Source of the DNA: Paenibacillus paridis
GTDB taxonomy: Bacteria; Bacillota; Bacilli; Paenibacillales; Paenibacillaceae
NCBI RefSeq assembly: GCF_006345825.1
Contig: NZ_VCIX01000087.1
Coordinates: forward strand, 248,202 to 312,201
Direction: 5' to 3'
Length of the DNA stretch: 64,000 nt
The position numbers were made by a program, and so were the translations under genes. Under the pieces are notes generated by a model. That model saw only the letters and a list, made by a program, of their open reading frames with translations. It did no database searches and had not been told where the DNA came from. Positions 1-8,751 of this stretch are shown here, piece after piece (within the stretch, counting starts at the first letter, position 1; the number at the start of each line of letters is the position of its first letter).

Positions 1-430
1 GGTCAATCATTCGGCCCAGCTTTTGTTTCTCTTCCTCCATCAGCTTCTGCTTGCTGCGCTGGCTGGACATGATTCTTGCAATAACGCCCGTAAGCTCATC
101 ATAAGGAATTGGCTTGAGGACATAATCATTTACACCGAATTGGATAGCCGTTCGAGTATAGGCAAAATCCTGATAGCCTGACAGCATAATAATGTCGCAG
201 GCCATCGACTTATCCCGAATATGACGAACAAGCTCCAAGCCATCCATTACTGGCATCCGAATATCGCAAAGCAGTAAATCAAACGGTTGATTCTCCATCA
301 GTTCCAAAGCCTCGACGCCATTTTTGGCTGTGCCGCCGACTGTTAGCCCGAGCATTTCCCAGGGAATAACTTTCTCCAGATTTCTCGTTATATGTGCCTC
401 ATCATCAACAAGGAGCACTCTTCCAGTCAT
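1..430 (-). CDS. Response regulator, YesN/AraC-type, partial (C-terminus outside window)
   Basis: This is the N-terminal 143 residues of a two-component response regulator; the rest lies beyond the left edge. The receiver domain is clear: VLLVDDE near the N-terminus, the phospho-acceptor Asp in LLCDIRMPVMDG, and the conserved Lys in NDYILKPI (the LKP motif). A helical linker (SQRSKQKLMEEEKQKLG) follows, as in YesN-type regulators that end in an AraC DNA-binding domain; that domain is not visible here, so the subclass is inferred from the partner kinase. The ATG at 428-430 overlaps the kinase stop in an ATGA arrangement, which implies translational coupling. It probably activates the adjoining sugar transporter operon in response to the kinase. 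Confidence 0.9.
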   Translation of the reverse strand, partial: MTGRVLLVDDEAHITRNLEKVIPWEMLGLTVGGTAKNGVEALELMENQPFDLLLCDIRMPVMDGLELVRHIRDKSMACDIIMLSGYQDFAYTRTAIQFGVNDYVLKPIPYDELTGVIARIMSSQRSKQKLMEEEKQKLGRMID

Positions 431-2238
431 AGCTGATCACCTCTGCTCTTCGGAATTACACAGCGAATTACGGTACCGCTGCCTTCTTGACTGCATATCC
501 ACATGCCAAATGCCGGCCCATAATGAATACGCAAGCGATCTGCTACGTTTCGCAAGCCTAAGCCTCTGCTTTCGCCAATCTCCGCAGCATTGGATTGCTT
601 GCTGGACGGATTGGCTCCTGCAGCCAGCCTTGTTAATACACCCGAACTCATCCCGCGTCCATTATCGCGCACCATAATAACGATTTGATGAGGCTCTGCG
701 GCCACGTCAAGCGTGATCATGCCCTGACCGTCCTCATAGCCTTCAAAGCCATGCTGAATGCTATTCTCAACAAGCGGTTGAAGCGTCAGCTTCAGAATTG
801 TGAAATCCAGTGTCTCGGGCGCAACGTTTAATTGATAAGTAAACAGCTCCTCGAAGCGGTACTTCTGAATTTCCAAATAACTTCTTACATGCTCAATTTC
901 CTGTTTGATGCTGATTTCCTCGGAATGATGCATGCTTGTGCGGAGCATTACGCTTAAGCGGCGAACCATCAGCATAATTTTGGCTCCTTCATTTTGCGCG
1001 GCCAACGCATTGATCGACTCCAGCGTATTGAACAGGAAATGCGGCTTGATCTGAGCTTGCATCAGCATCATCTCCGCATGCTGCTTGCGGGCCTGCTCTC
1101 TGCGAACCTCGCTAAGCAGGTTCCCGATTCGCTCAACCATACTGTTGAAGCTCCGCGCCAGCAGCACGGTTTCATCCTTCCCCTGCGCGGTTACGCGAAT
1201 ATCGAGCAGTCCTTGTTCGACCAGCCTCATTTTCCTTACCACTTTAATGATGGACTTAGCAACGCGGTTCACAAAAAAAACGTTGAACAGCACGGCAGAC
1301 AACAAACCAAGCACCGTGATCATGCCAATCCATTGCACAAAACGAACGTTTTCATTGGTAAGCGAGTTCCACGGCTTTACCGATACGAGCGTCCACTCGT
1401 TGCGATCCAGTTGGTAAGAGGACACGAGACTGTCAACGCCCTCGAATTCCACCCTTGAACTGTTATAGCTGTTTGTCAGCTGCGGCAGGGAATCGGTCTG
1501 CTCGTTAATGTTATGCCCGTCGAACTTGCTTTTGCTGTCCAGCATAATTAAACCGGATTTATTTACGATTAGATATCTTGTCTCCACGGCATCCGCCTGC
1601 GGATTTTGAAACGCTTTGAGCATACTGGAGATTTCTTCTGTTTTATACTGAGTTACCATCACACCGAGATCATTTAGTGTCTCCATATCCCTGACTACTC
1701 GCAATTGCGTAAACAAAGGCGGATCTACGTTGGTCAGCTCACGTTGCTCATAAGGGCCAATCCAAAGCGGACGTCCGCCTAGCCTTGTCACTTCTTTGTA
1801 GAGGGAATGCTGCTTGAGCATATCAAAGGAAATCGGCTTGAACGTAATCGGATCATTGCGGAAAGAACGGAACATCGTCCCGTCCTTCGCGTACAAGACC
1901 ACAAAGCTTACTGCCGGATGCTGGAACAGGATTCGCTTCATTTCCTTCTCCGCTTGGTTGATCGCAATCAACGTGCTGGCATCATTGGTTGTGCGAGTGC
2001 TGTATTTCAAGGTGTCCTGTACTTCAGAGCTCGTCAGATTCCCATCGGAGAGCTGGTCCAGCTCACGGAAGAAATAACGGATGTTTCCTCCCACCGCCCT
2101 GAGCGAAATCTCGGTTTGCTCGCTATATTTTTTCTCCAGCAATCTCTCCGAATTCAGGAAAGAGAAGATGCCGAGACCGATCATCGGAATGATGATCAGA
2201 CATATAAAAGCAAGCATCAATTTCGGTCTCAGGTTCAT
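427..2238 (-). CDS. YesM-family sensor histidine kinase
   Basis: A 603-residue membrane sensor kinase. It has an N-terminal membrane segment (about residues 7-29), a large extracellular sensor region of Cache type, a second membrane segment near residue 300-320 (WIGMITVLGLLSAVLFNVFF), a HAMP linker, a His_kinase domain with IKPHFLFNTLESI (His is the phospho-acceptor), and a C-terminal ATPase domain with N (QPLVENSIQHG) and G boxes (DNGRGMS, GLGLRNV). This PHFLFN signature defines the YesM/LytS branch. It lies at the end of a sugar ABC transporter operon, 21 bp after a permease, and overlaps its response regulator by 4 bp. It most likely senses extracellular sugar or the loaded binding protein. 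The ligand cannot be told from sequence. Confidence 0.93.
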   Translation of the reverse strand: MNLRPKLMLAFICLIIIPMIGLGIFSFLNSERLLEKKYSEQTEISLRAVGGNIRYFFRELDQLSDGNLTSSEVQDTLKYSTRTTNDASTLIAINQAEKEMKRILFQHPAVSFVVLYAKDGTMFRSFRNDPITFKPISFDMLKQHSLYKEVTRLGGRPLWIGPYEQRELTNVDPPLFTQLRVVRDMETLNDLGVMVTQYKTEEISSMLKAFQNPQADAVETRYLIVNKSGLIMLDSKSKFDGHNINEQTDSLPQLTNSYNSSRVEFEGVDSLVSSYQLDRNEWTLVSVKPWNSLTNENVRFVQWIGMITVLGLLSAVLFNVFFVNRVAKSIIKVVRKMRLVEQGLLDIRVTAQGKDETVLLARSFNSMVERIGNLLSEVRREQARKQHAEMMLMQAQIKPHFLFNTLESINALAAQNEGAKIMLMVRRLSVMLRTSMHHSEEISIKQEIEHVRSYLEIQKYRFEELFTYQLNVAPETLDFTILKLTLQPLVENSIQHGFEGYEDGQGMITLDVAAEPHQIVIMVRDNGRGMSSGVLTRLAAGANPSSKQSNAAEIGESRGLGLRNVADRLRIHYGPAFGMWICSQEGSGTVIRCVIPKSRGDQL

Positions 2239-2259
2239 CTAGCAGGCTCCTCTATAGGT

Positions 2260-3105
2260 TTATCCCTTTACGCTTCCCGCTGTCATGCCCTCAATAATCT
2301 GCCTTTGCAGGAATACATACACCGCAAGCACCGGAATAATGCTTATGATGACAGCCGCCGATAAAGAAGCAAAGTTAGTACGATAGCCGTCATTAAAAGT
2401 AGCCATCCCTGTAGGCAATGTTTTGAGCGATTCTGACGTTATAAAAAGCTGGGATAAAATATATTCGTTCCAATTGGATATGAAGTTTAAAATAAATACG
2501 GTTACGAGCGCTGGCAGCGAAATCGGGATGATGACTTTGAAAAATAGGCCCGTTGCCCCAAGCCCGTCCACAATGCCCGCTTCCTCCAGCTCGTTTGGAA
2601 TCGATAGCATAAAAGCATAAATAATAAATACGGTAATAGGCAATGCATAAGTGCAGTATACCAAAATAAGCGACCAATGCGTATCATATAACGGTTGGCC
2701 AAACAGTTTAATTCCTTGAACCAAACGGTATAGCGGAATAAACAACGCGCCTGGCGGCACGATCAAGCCGAGCAAAATAAATTGGTAAATCGCTTTGTTC
2801 GTTTTTTTGTATTTCATCCGTGCAATGGCAAAAGAAGTCATCGCAGCAAACAGCAGCGTAAGCACACAGGCAATGACCGTTACGAACGTGCTGTTCCAGG
2901 CATATTTTCCAATATTCGCGGTTTCCCAAGCTGCAATATAGTTATCAAAGTTAAAGCTTGTTGGCAAAGCCCAAGTATTGACCGTTATCTCGCGGTTCGT
3001 CTTGAACGAGGACATAAACAGCCATAGCAGCGGGAAGAGCAATACGACGACATAACCCATAAGAAACAGATGCATCCACCATTGCGGGCTCCGGGAACGT
3101 TCCAT
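2260..3105 (-). CDS. Carbohydrate ABC transporter permease (MalG/AraQ type)
   Basis: A 281-residue inner-membrane permease with six predicted membrane segments. The EAA loop that docks the ATPase is visible around EEAGIVDGLGATGLFFKVIIP, and the C-terminus ends in the typical QRQIIEGMTAGSVKG. The length and the SFNFDNYIAAW segment fit the MalG-like subunit of family-1 sugar importers. Its start overlaps the stop of the upstream permease by one base, so the two are translationally coupled and form a heterodimeric channel. No ATPase gene is in this operon, as is usual in Firmicutes, where a shared MsmK/MsmX-type ATPase serves many importers. Confidence 0.93.
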   Translation of the reverse strand: MERSRSPQWWMHLFLMGYVVVLLFPLLWLFMSSFKTNREITVNTWALPTSFNFDNYIAAWETANIGKYAWNSTFVTVIACVLTLLFAAMTSFAIARMKYKKTNKAIYQFILLGLIVPPGALFIPLYRLVQGIKLFGQPLYDTHWSLILVYCTYALPITVFIIYAFMLSIPNELEEAGIVDGLGATGLFFKVIIPISLPALVTVFILNFISNWNEYILSQLFITSESLKTLPTGMATFNDGYRTNFASLSAAVIISIIPVLAVYVFLQRQIIEGMTAGSVKG

Positions 3106-3986
3106 TAGTACTGCACCTCCTCGCTCTTAGTGATGCGCTGCAAAATGCCCGTCAGCACTAAAATAATAATGAACATCGCTACGCCGATCGCGCTGCCGTA
3201 GCCAAGCTCCAAGGAACGGAAGCCAACCTTCAGCATGTACGTCGACATGACCTCCGTGGATTGAAACGGGCCGCCGTTCGTCATAATTTGTACGATATCA
3301 AGCACCTTCATCGTTCCCGAAACCGTGAGCAGCAGCATAACGAACATAATCGGTCTAACCAGCGGCAAGGTGATGGACCAGGTTTCCTGCCAGCCGTTCA
3401 CGCCGTCAAGCTTCGAAGCCTCAACGATTTCTTTCGGAATATTTAGAATCGCCGCCAAACACAATACAATGAAGAATCCGATATTTTGCCAAGCGTTGGC
3501 AATTAGAATGGAGAGCATCGCCAGCTTCGGATCAGACAGCCATTCCCTAGCCCAATCCTCCGGTGCCACGAGCCTGATAAACTGATTGATCATGCCGGAA
3601 TCATAGTTGTAAAGCACCCCGAACAAGATCGCTACTGTTGCTGTAGAAATAACAACCGGCACGAACACGGCCGATTTGTAAAAGTCACGCATCCGTCTTA
3701 CTTTGCTGATAATAATCGAAATCAGGAAGACGAGCGGAATGTTCACGATTAAGGAAAACGCCATAAAGTAAAAATTGTTCAAGAGTGCTTTTCTAAAAAC
3801 CTCATCCTGCCACAATCTTACAAAGTTATCGAAGCCGATAAATACCTTCTCGGTAATTCCGTCCCATTGAAAGAAGCCGTAAAAAAAGGAGACAATGACG
3901 GGATAAACGAAAAACAAAGCGTATAAAGCAAGCGTCGGAATGATGAACGCCACGTAAGTAATCGGGTTTTTGAGTGCTCTGTTCAT
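3105..3986 (-). CDS. Carbohydrate ABC transporter permease (MalF/UgpA type)
   Basis: This partner permease has 293 residues when started at the ATG at 3984-3986, where an AAAAGGAGGA ribosome site lies 5 bases upstream. The longer open frame to 4055 would begin inside an intercistronic hairpin and adds a non-membrane leader (MGERVSFLPGG), so it was rejected. The EAA loop is visible at EIVEASKLDGVNGWQETWSITLP. The operon order of binding protein, MalF-like, MalG-like, kinase, regulator is a common Paenibacillus arrangement for oligosaccharide uptake. The substrate is not deducible. Confidence 0.92.
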   Translation of the reverse strand: MNRALKNPITYVAFIIPTLALYALFFVYPVIVSFFYGFFQWDGITEKVFIGFDNFVRLWQDEVFRKALLNNFYFMAFSLIVNIPLVFLISIIISKVRRMRDFYKSAVFVPVVISTATVAILFGVLYNYDSGMINQFIRLVAPEDWAREWLSDPKLAMLSILIANAWQNIGFFIVLCLAAILNIPKEIVEASKLDGVNGWQETWSITLPLVRPIMFVMLLLTVSGTMKVLDIVQIMTNGGPFQSTEVMSTYMLKVGFRSLELGYGSAIGVAMFIIILVLTGILQRITKSEEVQY

Positions 3987-4014
3987 AATGTCCTCCTTTT
4001 CTCCTGGCGTAGAA

Positions 4015-4048
4015 AGAGGGTGTCCTCCTGGAAGGAAGGACACCCTCT
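4015..4048 (-). promoter_or_regulatory. Intercistronic hairpin between binding protein and permease genes
   Basis: A perfect 12-bp inverted repeat (AGAGGGTGTCCT / AGGACACCCTCT) lies 33 bases after the binding-protein stop and just before the permease ribosome site. No clear T-run follows on the minus strand, so it looks like a 3'-end stabiliser or leaky terminator. Such a hairpin would keep binding-protein mRNA above permease mRNA. Confidence 0.6.
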
Positions 4049-4080
4049 CGCCCATCAGGATCGATTGTAATGTCTGGCGA

Positions 4081-5451
4081 TTACTTAGCCGCGTTTGCTT
4101 TGTCTTGCGACGCTTGCACTTTTTCCGCTACTTTCTCAGGCTTGCTCACTTTACCGATTAGCTCTTGGATCCCAACGTTAATGTCAGCGCCAACAGCCGG
4201 TTGAACGATTGCATCGTAGGCTTTCCACGAGCTTGAAGCATTAGCCATAACCGTCAAAATTTCAGTTGTCAGCGGGTCTACGCCGGACAGATCGCTAAGC
4301 TTCATCGAAGGCAGCAATTTATCTTCAACCAGCGTACGTTTTTGCACTTCTTCCGTGTAGAAATTAGCGATAAATTTCTTAGCTGCGGCTACTTGATCTT
4401 CATTCAGGTTTGCAGAGAAACCAAATCCGTTCGAGTAAGAAGCATTGATCGATGTTTGGTCGCCTGCTCCGCCTTCGATGGACGGGAATGCGAAGTAACC
4501 GATTTGGCCTTTCAGGTCGCCAGCCTCGTCACCGGAGAAACGGTTGGCATCCCACGTGCCCGTAAATACCATTGCCGCTTTGCCCGAAAGCAATTGAGCG
4601 CCTTGATCCGCATAAGCAAGGCCAAGAGCGCCTTTAGTGAAATAATCCTTGTTCACGAGCTCTGCGTAGGAAGCAAAACCTTTAACAAAGTTTTCGTCCG
4701 TCCATTTGGCTTCGCCGGATACGACTTTGCTAAATGCGTCGATGCCAACGTTGCGCTCCATAACCGTATTCCAGAGCATGCCGTTAACCCAGCCGTCTTT
4801 GGCTGCTAGGCCAAATGGCGTGTATCCAGCCGTTTTGATTTTTCCCGAAACATCGAGCAATTGTGCCCAAGTCGTAGGAATTTCTAGGCCAAGCTCAGAG
4901 AAAATTTTCTTATTATAGAAGATCGCTTCGCTGTAGCCGCCGAATGGAAGGCCGTAAACCTTGCCATCTACCGTAAACTCATCCAAGCTGGCAAATTTGT
5001 CTTTCAAGCCAAGCTCATCAATAATCGGCGTGAGGTCTAGCATGCGGTTTGCTTTGACATACAGGTTAAGGTCAGCACCGCCGAACACTTCGAAAATATC
5101 AGGAGGATTGCCGGCTGCCATCTCTGCTTTCAGTTTTTGGTCGCGGTTGACGATCTCGTCAATGCCTTCAAGCTTGAAGGTAAGCCCTTTGTTCTCTTCC
5201 TGCGTTTTCGCAACCACATCTTCAAGAATTTTTAGGCGGGTTTTGCTTGTTTCTTTAATTTGGGTGTGGCGGAGAGACAGCGTAACATCCTTGGCTTCTA
5301 CTGGCGGGTCCGTCGCCTCAGCGGGCTTATTCGTACTATTGTCCGTCGCTGGGGTATTCGTTGCCTCTGTGTTGCCGTTCGAGCCGCAAGCGGATGCGAC
5401 CATCATAATCGATACCAATAGTGTGGCAATGATCGTGGATCTCTTTTTCAT
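4081..5451 (-). CDS. Extracellular sugar-binding lipoprotein of ABC transporter
   Basis: A 456-residue lipoprotein. The signal peptide ends in the lipobox VASAC (Cys about 22) and is followed by a Gly/Asn/Thr/Pro-rich linker. The mature part matches family-1 solute-binding proteins: NPPDIFEVFGG, YGLPFGGYSEAIFYNKKIF, GKAAMVFTGTWD and SNGFGFSAN are characteristic. It captures a carbohydrate outside the membrane and hands it to the two downstream permeases. It is the first gene of the operon, with a strong AGGAGG ribosome site 9 bases before the ATG. The sugar is unknown. Confidence 0.94.
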   Translation of the reverse strand: MKKRSTIIATLLVSIMMVASACGSNGNTEATNTPATDNSTNKPAEATDPPVEAKDVTLSLRHTQIKETSKTRLKILEDVVAKTQEENKGLTFKLEGIDEIVNRDQKLKAEMAAGNPPDIFEVFGGADLNLYVKANRMLDLTPIIDELGLKDKFASLDEFTVDGKVYGLPFGGYSEAIFYNKKIFSELGLEIPTTWAQLLDVSGKIKTAGYTPFGLAAKDGWVNGMLWNTVMERNVGIDAFSKVVSGEAKWTDENFVKGFASYAELVNKDYFTKGALGLAYADQGAQLLSGKAAMVFTGTWDANRFSGDEAGDLKGQIGYFAFPSIEGGAGDQTSINASYSNGFGFSANLNEDQVAAAKKFIANFYTEEVQKRTLVEDKLLPSMKLSDLSGVDPLTTEILTVMANASSSWKAYDAIVQPAVGADINVGIQELIGKVSKPEKVAEKVQASQDKANAAK

Positions 5452-5501
5452 CTAGAAAGACCTCCTCGTTTATGGTTGTTGCTTGTTTGCCTCGCACCTT
5501 T

Positions 5502-5507
5502 ATTATA
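5502..5507 (-). promoter_or_regulatory. Possible -10 element for the sugar transporter operon
   Basis: TATAAT on the minus strand, about 50 bases before the binding-protein start. No good -35 is seen at 16-18 bases, which would fit an activator-dependent promoter driven by the YesN-type regulator. The rest of 5452-5587 shows nothing else recognisable. Confidence 0.35.
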
Positions 5508-5587
5508 GTCGGCCCTCCATGCAACGTAGGAGGTCCAAATAACGACGAGTTAGGGATACTATTCTCTTATTTTACGGAGGAGGGATA

Positions 5588-5628
5588 AAAATATATAGCC
5601 TGCCGGGTTATTTTCCCCGACAGGCTAT
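5588..5628 (-). terminator. Rho-independent terminator after the SNF2 operon
   Basis: A 13-bp stem with one mismatch (ATAGCCTGtCGGG / CCCGgCAGGCTAT) followed on the minus strand by TATATATTTTTAT. It lies 19 bases after the stop of the small downstream gene. Confidence 0.8.
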
Positions 5629-5646
5629 GTGAGTTATTCTTTTGAA

Positions 5647-5838
5647 TTAGTATCGCATATTGCTAGTTATCTCTTTAATGACGGAATAAAACTTCTGCCA
5701 TTCCGCATTTGCCGACGATAACTCGGCATGTTCATCGGCTTCTGCGTGTTCTGCCTGCGGACTTCGGCTCGCAAGCTTCACCTTATCGTTCTCGAGCTGA
5801 AGCTTTTCCTGCTTCGCTCGCAACCTCGCATCATCCAT
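5647..5838 (-). CDS. Small charged protein of unknown function
   Basis: A 63-residue open frame that starts 9 bases after the SNF2 helicase stop and ends just before a terminator, so it would be the last gene of that operon. The protein is highly charged and probably helical (RLRAKQEKLQLENDKVKL, then an Ala/Glu-rich stretch), with a C-terminal WQKFYSVIKEITSNMRY. A purine-rich GATGAGGGAT lies about 6 bases before the ATG as a modest ribosome site. I do not recognise the family. The terminator position supports it being a real gene. Confidence 0.5.
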   Translation of the reverse strand: MDDARLRAKQEKLQLENDKVKLASRSPQAEHAEADEHAELSSANAEWQKFYSVIKEITSNMRY

Positions 5839-5847
5839 TTATATCCC

Positions 5848-8751
5848 TCATCCCTTTAACCAGCTTTTTCGCAAAGCAAAGAGCTCTCTTAAATCGTCCG
5901 TGGACATTTCCGTAATCCATTGCTCCGATTGTCCGACGACTTGATCATTAAGCGACTGCTTGCGCTCGATCATCTCGTCGATTTTCTCCTCCAGCGTCCC
6001 GAGCGTAATAAATTTGTGCACATGCACCTCTTTCGTCTGCCCGATCCGGAAGGCACGGTCCGTCGCCTGATTTTCCACGGCGGGATTCCACCAGCGGTCA
6101 AAGTGGAAGACATGATTAGCAGCGGTCAAATTCAGTCCTGTACCGCCGGCCTTCAAGGAAAGCACAAACGCACAGCAAGGCTCTTCGGGATTTTGGAACC
6201 GTTCAATCATCTGATCCCGTTTCACCTTCGGTACGCTGCCATGCAAGTAAGGCACAGGCAAGCCAAGCTTTTCTTCAAGCAGCTGCTGCAGCTGCTGACC
6301 CATCTCAATATATTGGGTAAAAATCAGGCAGCGCTCGCCTTCGGCTGCAATTTCCTCGCACATTTCCAGCAGCCTTACCACTTTATTCGATCGCTCGATA
6401 TCCCACAGCTGCAGCTTCTCTTCGCTCGCGAGCAGTGACGGGTGATCGCATAATTGCTTAAGCTTCGTTAAAGCGGCAAGAATCAAGCCCCGGCGCTGCA
6501 TTGGACCCAGCTTATCTAGATTTTCAAGAAGGTCGGCTACTAAATTCTCATACATGGCACCTTGCTCTGCGGTCAGCGTCATGTAGGTTTTCGACTCATT
6601 CTTATCCGGAAGCGACAGCTGAATCGATGGGTCCTTCTTGATCCTGCGCAGCATAAACGGTTTTACCCAGCGCTGTAGCCCGGCAATAAGCTTCTCATCC
6701 CGCGTCTTCTCTATCGGTGTAACGATTTCCTTGCGGAACTCGTTGATGTTGCCCAAATAACCTGGGTTAATGAAATCATAGATGGACCAAAGCTCTGTCA
6801 GCCTGTTCTCCATCGGCGTTCCTGTAAGCGCGATCCGGTGCGAGGCAGGCAGGCGCCTAATGGCTGTCGATTGCTTCGTATATATATTTTTAATATTTTG
6901 GGCTTCATCGAGGCATAAAGCATCCCAATCGACCAAGCTCAAGTCTTCTTCATCCAGCTGCGCCAAGGAATAGGAGGTGATCACCAAATCCGCCTCCGCT
7001 ACGGAATCACGTAGAACCTCTCCCTTATCCCGCTTGTTACCATAATGGAGCATAACGCGAAGCGAAGGAGCAAACCGCTCCAGCTCCTTCTCCCAGTTGC
7101 CGATAACCGACGTCGGACTGATCAGCAGCGACGGGCCGCCCGTTTGCAGCTTTCGTTCCTTAATGTAGACCAGGTAAGCCATAAACTGAATCGTCTTGCC
7201 AAGGCCCATATCATCCGCAAGCACGCCGCCAAGCCCAAATTTCCTTAGAAACAGCAGCCACGATACGCCTTCCAGCTGATAAGGCCGAAGCTCTCCCAAA
7301 AAAGCGGCCGGGATCTCGGCAAGCGGGATTTCGGAGGTGTGCTGCAGCTGTGCCAGCCAAGCCGTCAAATGCTCATTTAGCTCGACCTCTGCCTCCAAAT
7401 CCGAATCCAGCTCCTCGCTGTCATCTAGCGGAATGCCGCCCTTCAGATGCATCTCGAGCACATCTCGGAAAGACAAGCCTTTGCGCTTGCCCATCCGTTT
7501 CAACCATTGCTTGATTTGCGTCACATCCTGCGGGTCCAAATGGACCCATTCGCCTCCGATATTAAACAGCCGCCGGTTCTGCTCCGCAAGATGAAGAAAT
7601 TCCGCTTCTGTTAAATTAACATCGCCGAGAGCAAGCTTCCAATCAAATTGCACGATTTGGTCCAATCCGAACATGGGCTGTGCCGCCGAGCCTACCGAAG
7701 ACTTCATTTTCGCCTTCAAACGAAGCTTACGTGAGCGCACCGCTTCCCACCAGCTTGGAAGAAGTACGGGACAACCCGCTTCCAGCAATTTCACGCTGCC
7801 CTCTTCGAGGAATTTCCACGCTTCATTATCGGTAAGAGTCATCTGCAGCTGATTGGGTTCTGCTTGATCTGCAAGCTCCGGCAATGCTAAGATCCATTTC
7901 AACTGCTCCTTGGCAAGCTTGGCTTCGAGATACGTCAGCCATTCCTCAGGTATGCTCCGTTCATCCTCGGTATCGGCCTCCCAGCCCTCTTCCCAGGCAC
8001 CTGGCCTAATCGGAAGCCAAGGCCCGCCCTCTCGATCCTGCAATGCAGGACGAAGACGCCACTCCGGCGAAACATGCGGCTCTACCAGCTGCAGAGCAAT
8101 CCGGAACGGCAGTGCATCCTTCCGCAGCCCGATGGCAATGAGCCAATCCTCTTCATCCGCTGCCTTTCTTCGCAGCACCGCTTCGCCTGACGCAGCCGCA
8201 ATCGCTTTCCAAGCCTGAGCCGCCTGTTCGTTTTCCTCCAGCATTTGCTCGATCGCACCGCTTAGCCATCGTTCAATTCCTTTATCGCCATGTGCCGAGG
8301 CCGCAACGGCATTATCCTGCCACTGCTGCGCGAAGTCCGTCTCCTGCTCAGGAATTGCGATTCGCCAGCTCCGCCGCTCGTCAGCCCAATGCTCCCAGTC
8401 TGGCATAAACCAGCCCTTTAGCAGAGCCGTTCGAATCTGCTCTGCCATTCTCATTAAGACAGCCATGCGATCTGTCCACTCCAGCTGAAGCAGCCGGACA
8501 TGCTGGGGCGAGGATAAATAATCGACTGCAAGCAAAGGCGGAATGCTGAGCAGCTTTCTTTCACCTAAACTGATCTCTTCGATATCCGCTCCGTACCATG
8601 AAGCTTTATGCCACGCAAAAAGAAGGTAACGCAGCTTGCCGTCGGCTGCATCCTTCCGATCGACTGCGCTAACCAGAACCGAGGCACCGTTCTCATCCTC
8701 GTTCCAAAATCCGTCTATCATTAACTTTCGCGCGCCAATGTATGTTCTCAT
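5848..8751 (-). CDS. SNF2/RapA-family DEAD-box helicase (HepA-like)
   Basis: A 967-residue Swi2/Snf2 ATPase. The C-terminal half carries the helicase core in order: LRPYQLEGVSWL (Q-like motif), DDMGLGKT (Walker A), LCLDEAQNIKN (DEAQ box), ALTGTPMENRL, LKAGGTGLNLTAA and ATDRAFRIGQ (motif VI), ending with TLEEKIDEMI. The N-terminal half is the bacterial SNF2-associated region. The start at 8749-8751 gives an ATGA overlap with the upstream SWIM-protein gene; another ATG lies 21 bases upstream. SNF2 proteins of this class translocate on DNA and remodel protein-DNA complexes. The tight pairing with a SWIM zinc-finger protein is a recurrent bacterial arrangement, and the pair probably works together on DNA. 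Confidence 0.93.
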   Translation of the reverse strand: MRTYIGARKLMIDGFWNEDENGASVLVSAVDRKDAADGKLRYLLFAWHKASWYGADIEEISLGERKLLSIPPLLAVDYLSSPQHVRLLQLEWTDRMAVLMRMAEQIRTALLKGWFMPDWEHWADERRSWRIAIPEQETDFAQQWQDNAVAASAHGDKGIERWLSGAIEQMLEENEQAAQAWKAIAAASGEAVLRRKAADEEDWLIAIGLRKDALPFRIALQLVEPHVSPEWRLRPALQDREGGPWLPIRPGAWEEGWEADTEDERSIPEEWLTYLEAKLAKEQLKWILALPELADQAEPNQLQMTLTDNEAWKFLEEGSVKLLEAGCPVLLPSWWEAVRSRKLRLKAKMKSSVGSAAQPMFGLDQIVQFDWKLALGDVNLTEAEFLHLAEQNRRLFNIGGEWVHLDPQDVTQIKQWLKRMGKRKGLSFRDVLEMHLKGGIPLDDSEELDSDLEAEVELNEHLTAWLAQLQHTSEIPLAEIPAAFLGELRPYQLEGVSWLLFLRKFGLGGVLADDMGLGKTIQFMAYLVYIKERKLQTGGPSLLISPTSVIGNWEKELERFAPSLRVMLHYGNKRDKGEVLRDSVAEADLVITSYSLAQLDEEDLSLVDWDALCLDEAQNIKNIYTKQSTAIRRLPASHRIALTGTPMENRLTELWSIYDFINPGYLGNINEFRKEIVTPIEKTRDEKLIAGLQRWVKPFMLRRIKKDPSIQLSLPDKNESKTYMTLTAEQGAMYENLVADLLENLDKLGPMQRRGLILAALTKLKQLCDHPSLLASEEKLQLWDIERSNKVVRLLEMCEEIAAEGERCLIFTQYIEMGQQLQQLLEEKLGLPVPYLHGSVPKVKRDQMIERFQNPEEPCCAFVLSLKAGGTGLNLTAANHVFHFDRWWNPAVENQATDRAFRIGQTKEVHVHKFITLGTLEEKIDEMIERKQSLNDQVVGQSEQWITEMSTDDLRELFALRKSWLKG

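Noticed and set aside
427..2364. Plus-strand frames of 110-185 residues opposite the sensor kinase
   Set aside because: Antisense shadows without ribosome sites or family features.
3987..4055. N-terminal extension of the MalF-like permease
   Set aside because: It would be encoded in the intercistronic hairpin and the shorter start has a perfect ribosome site.
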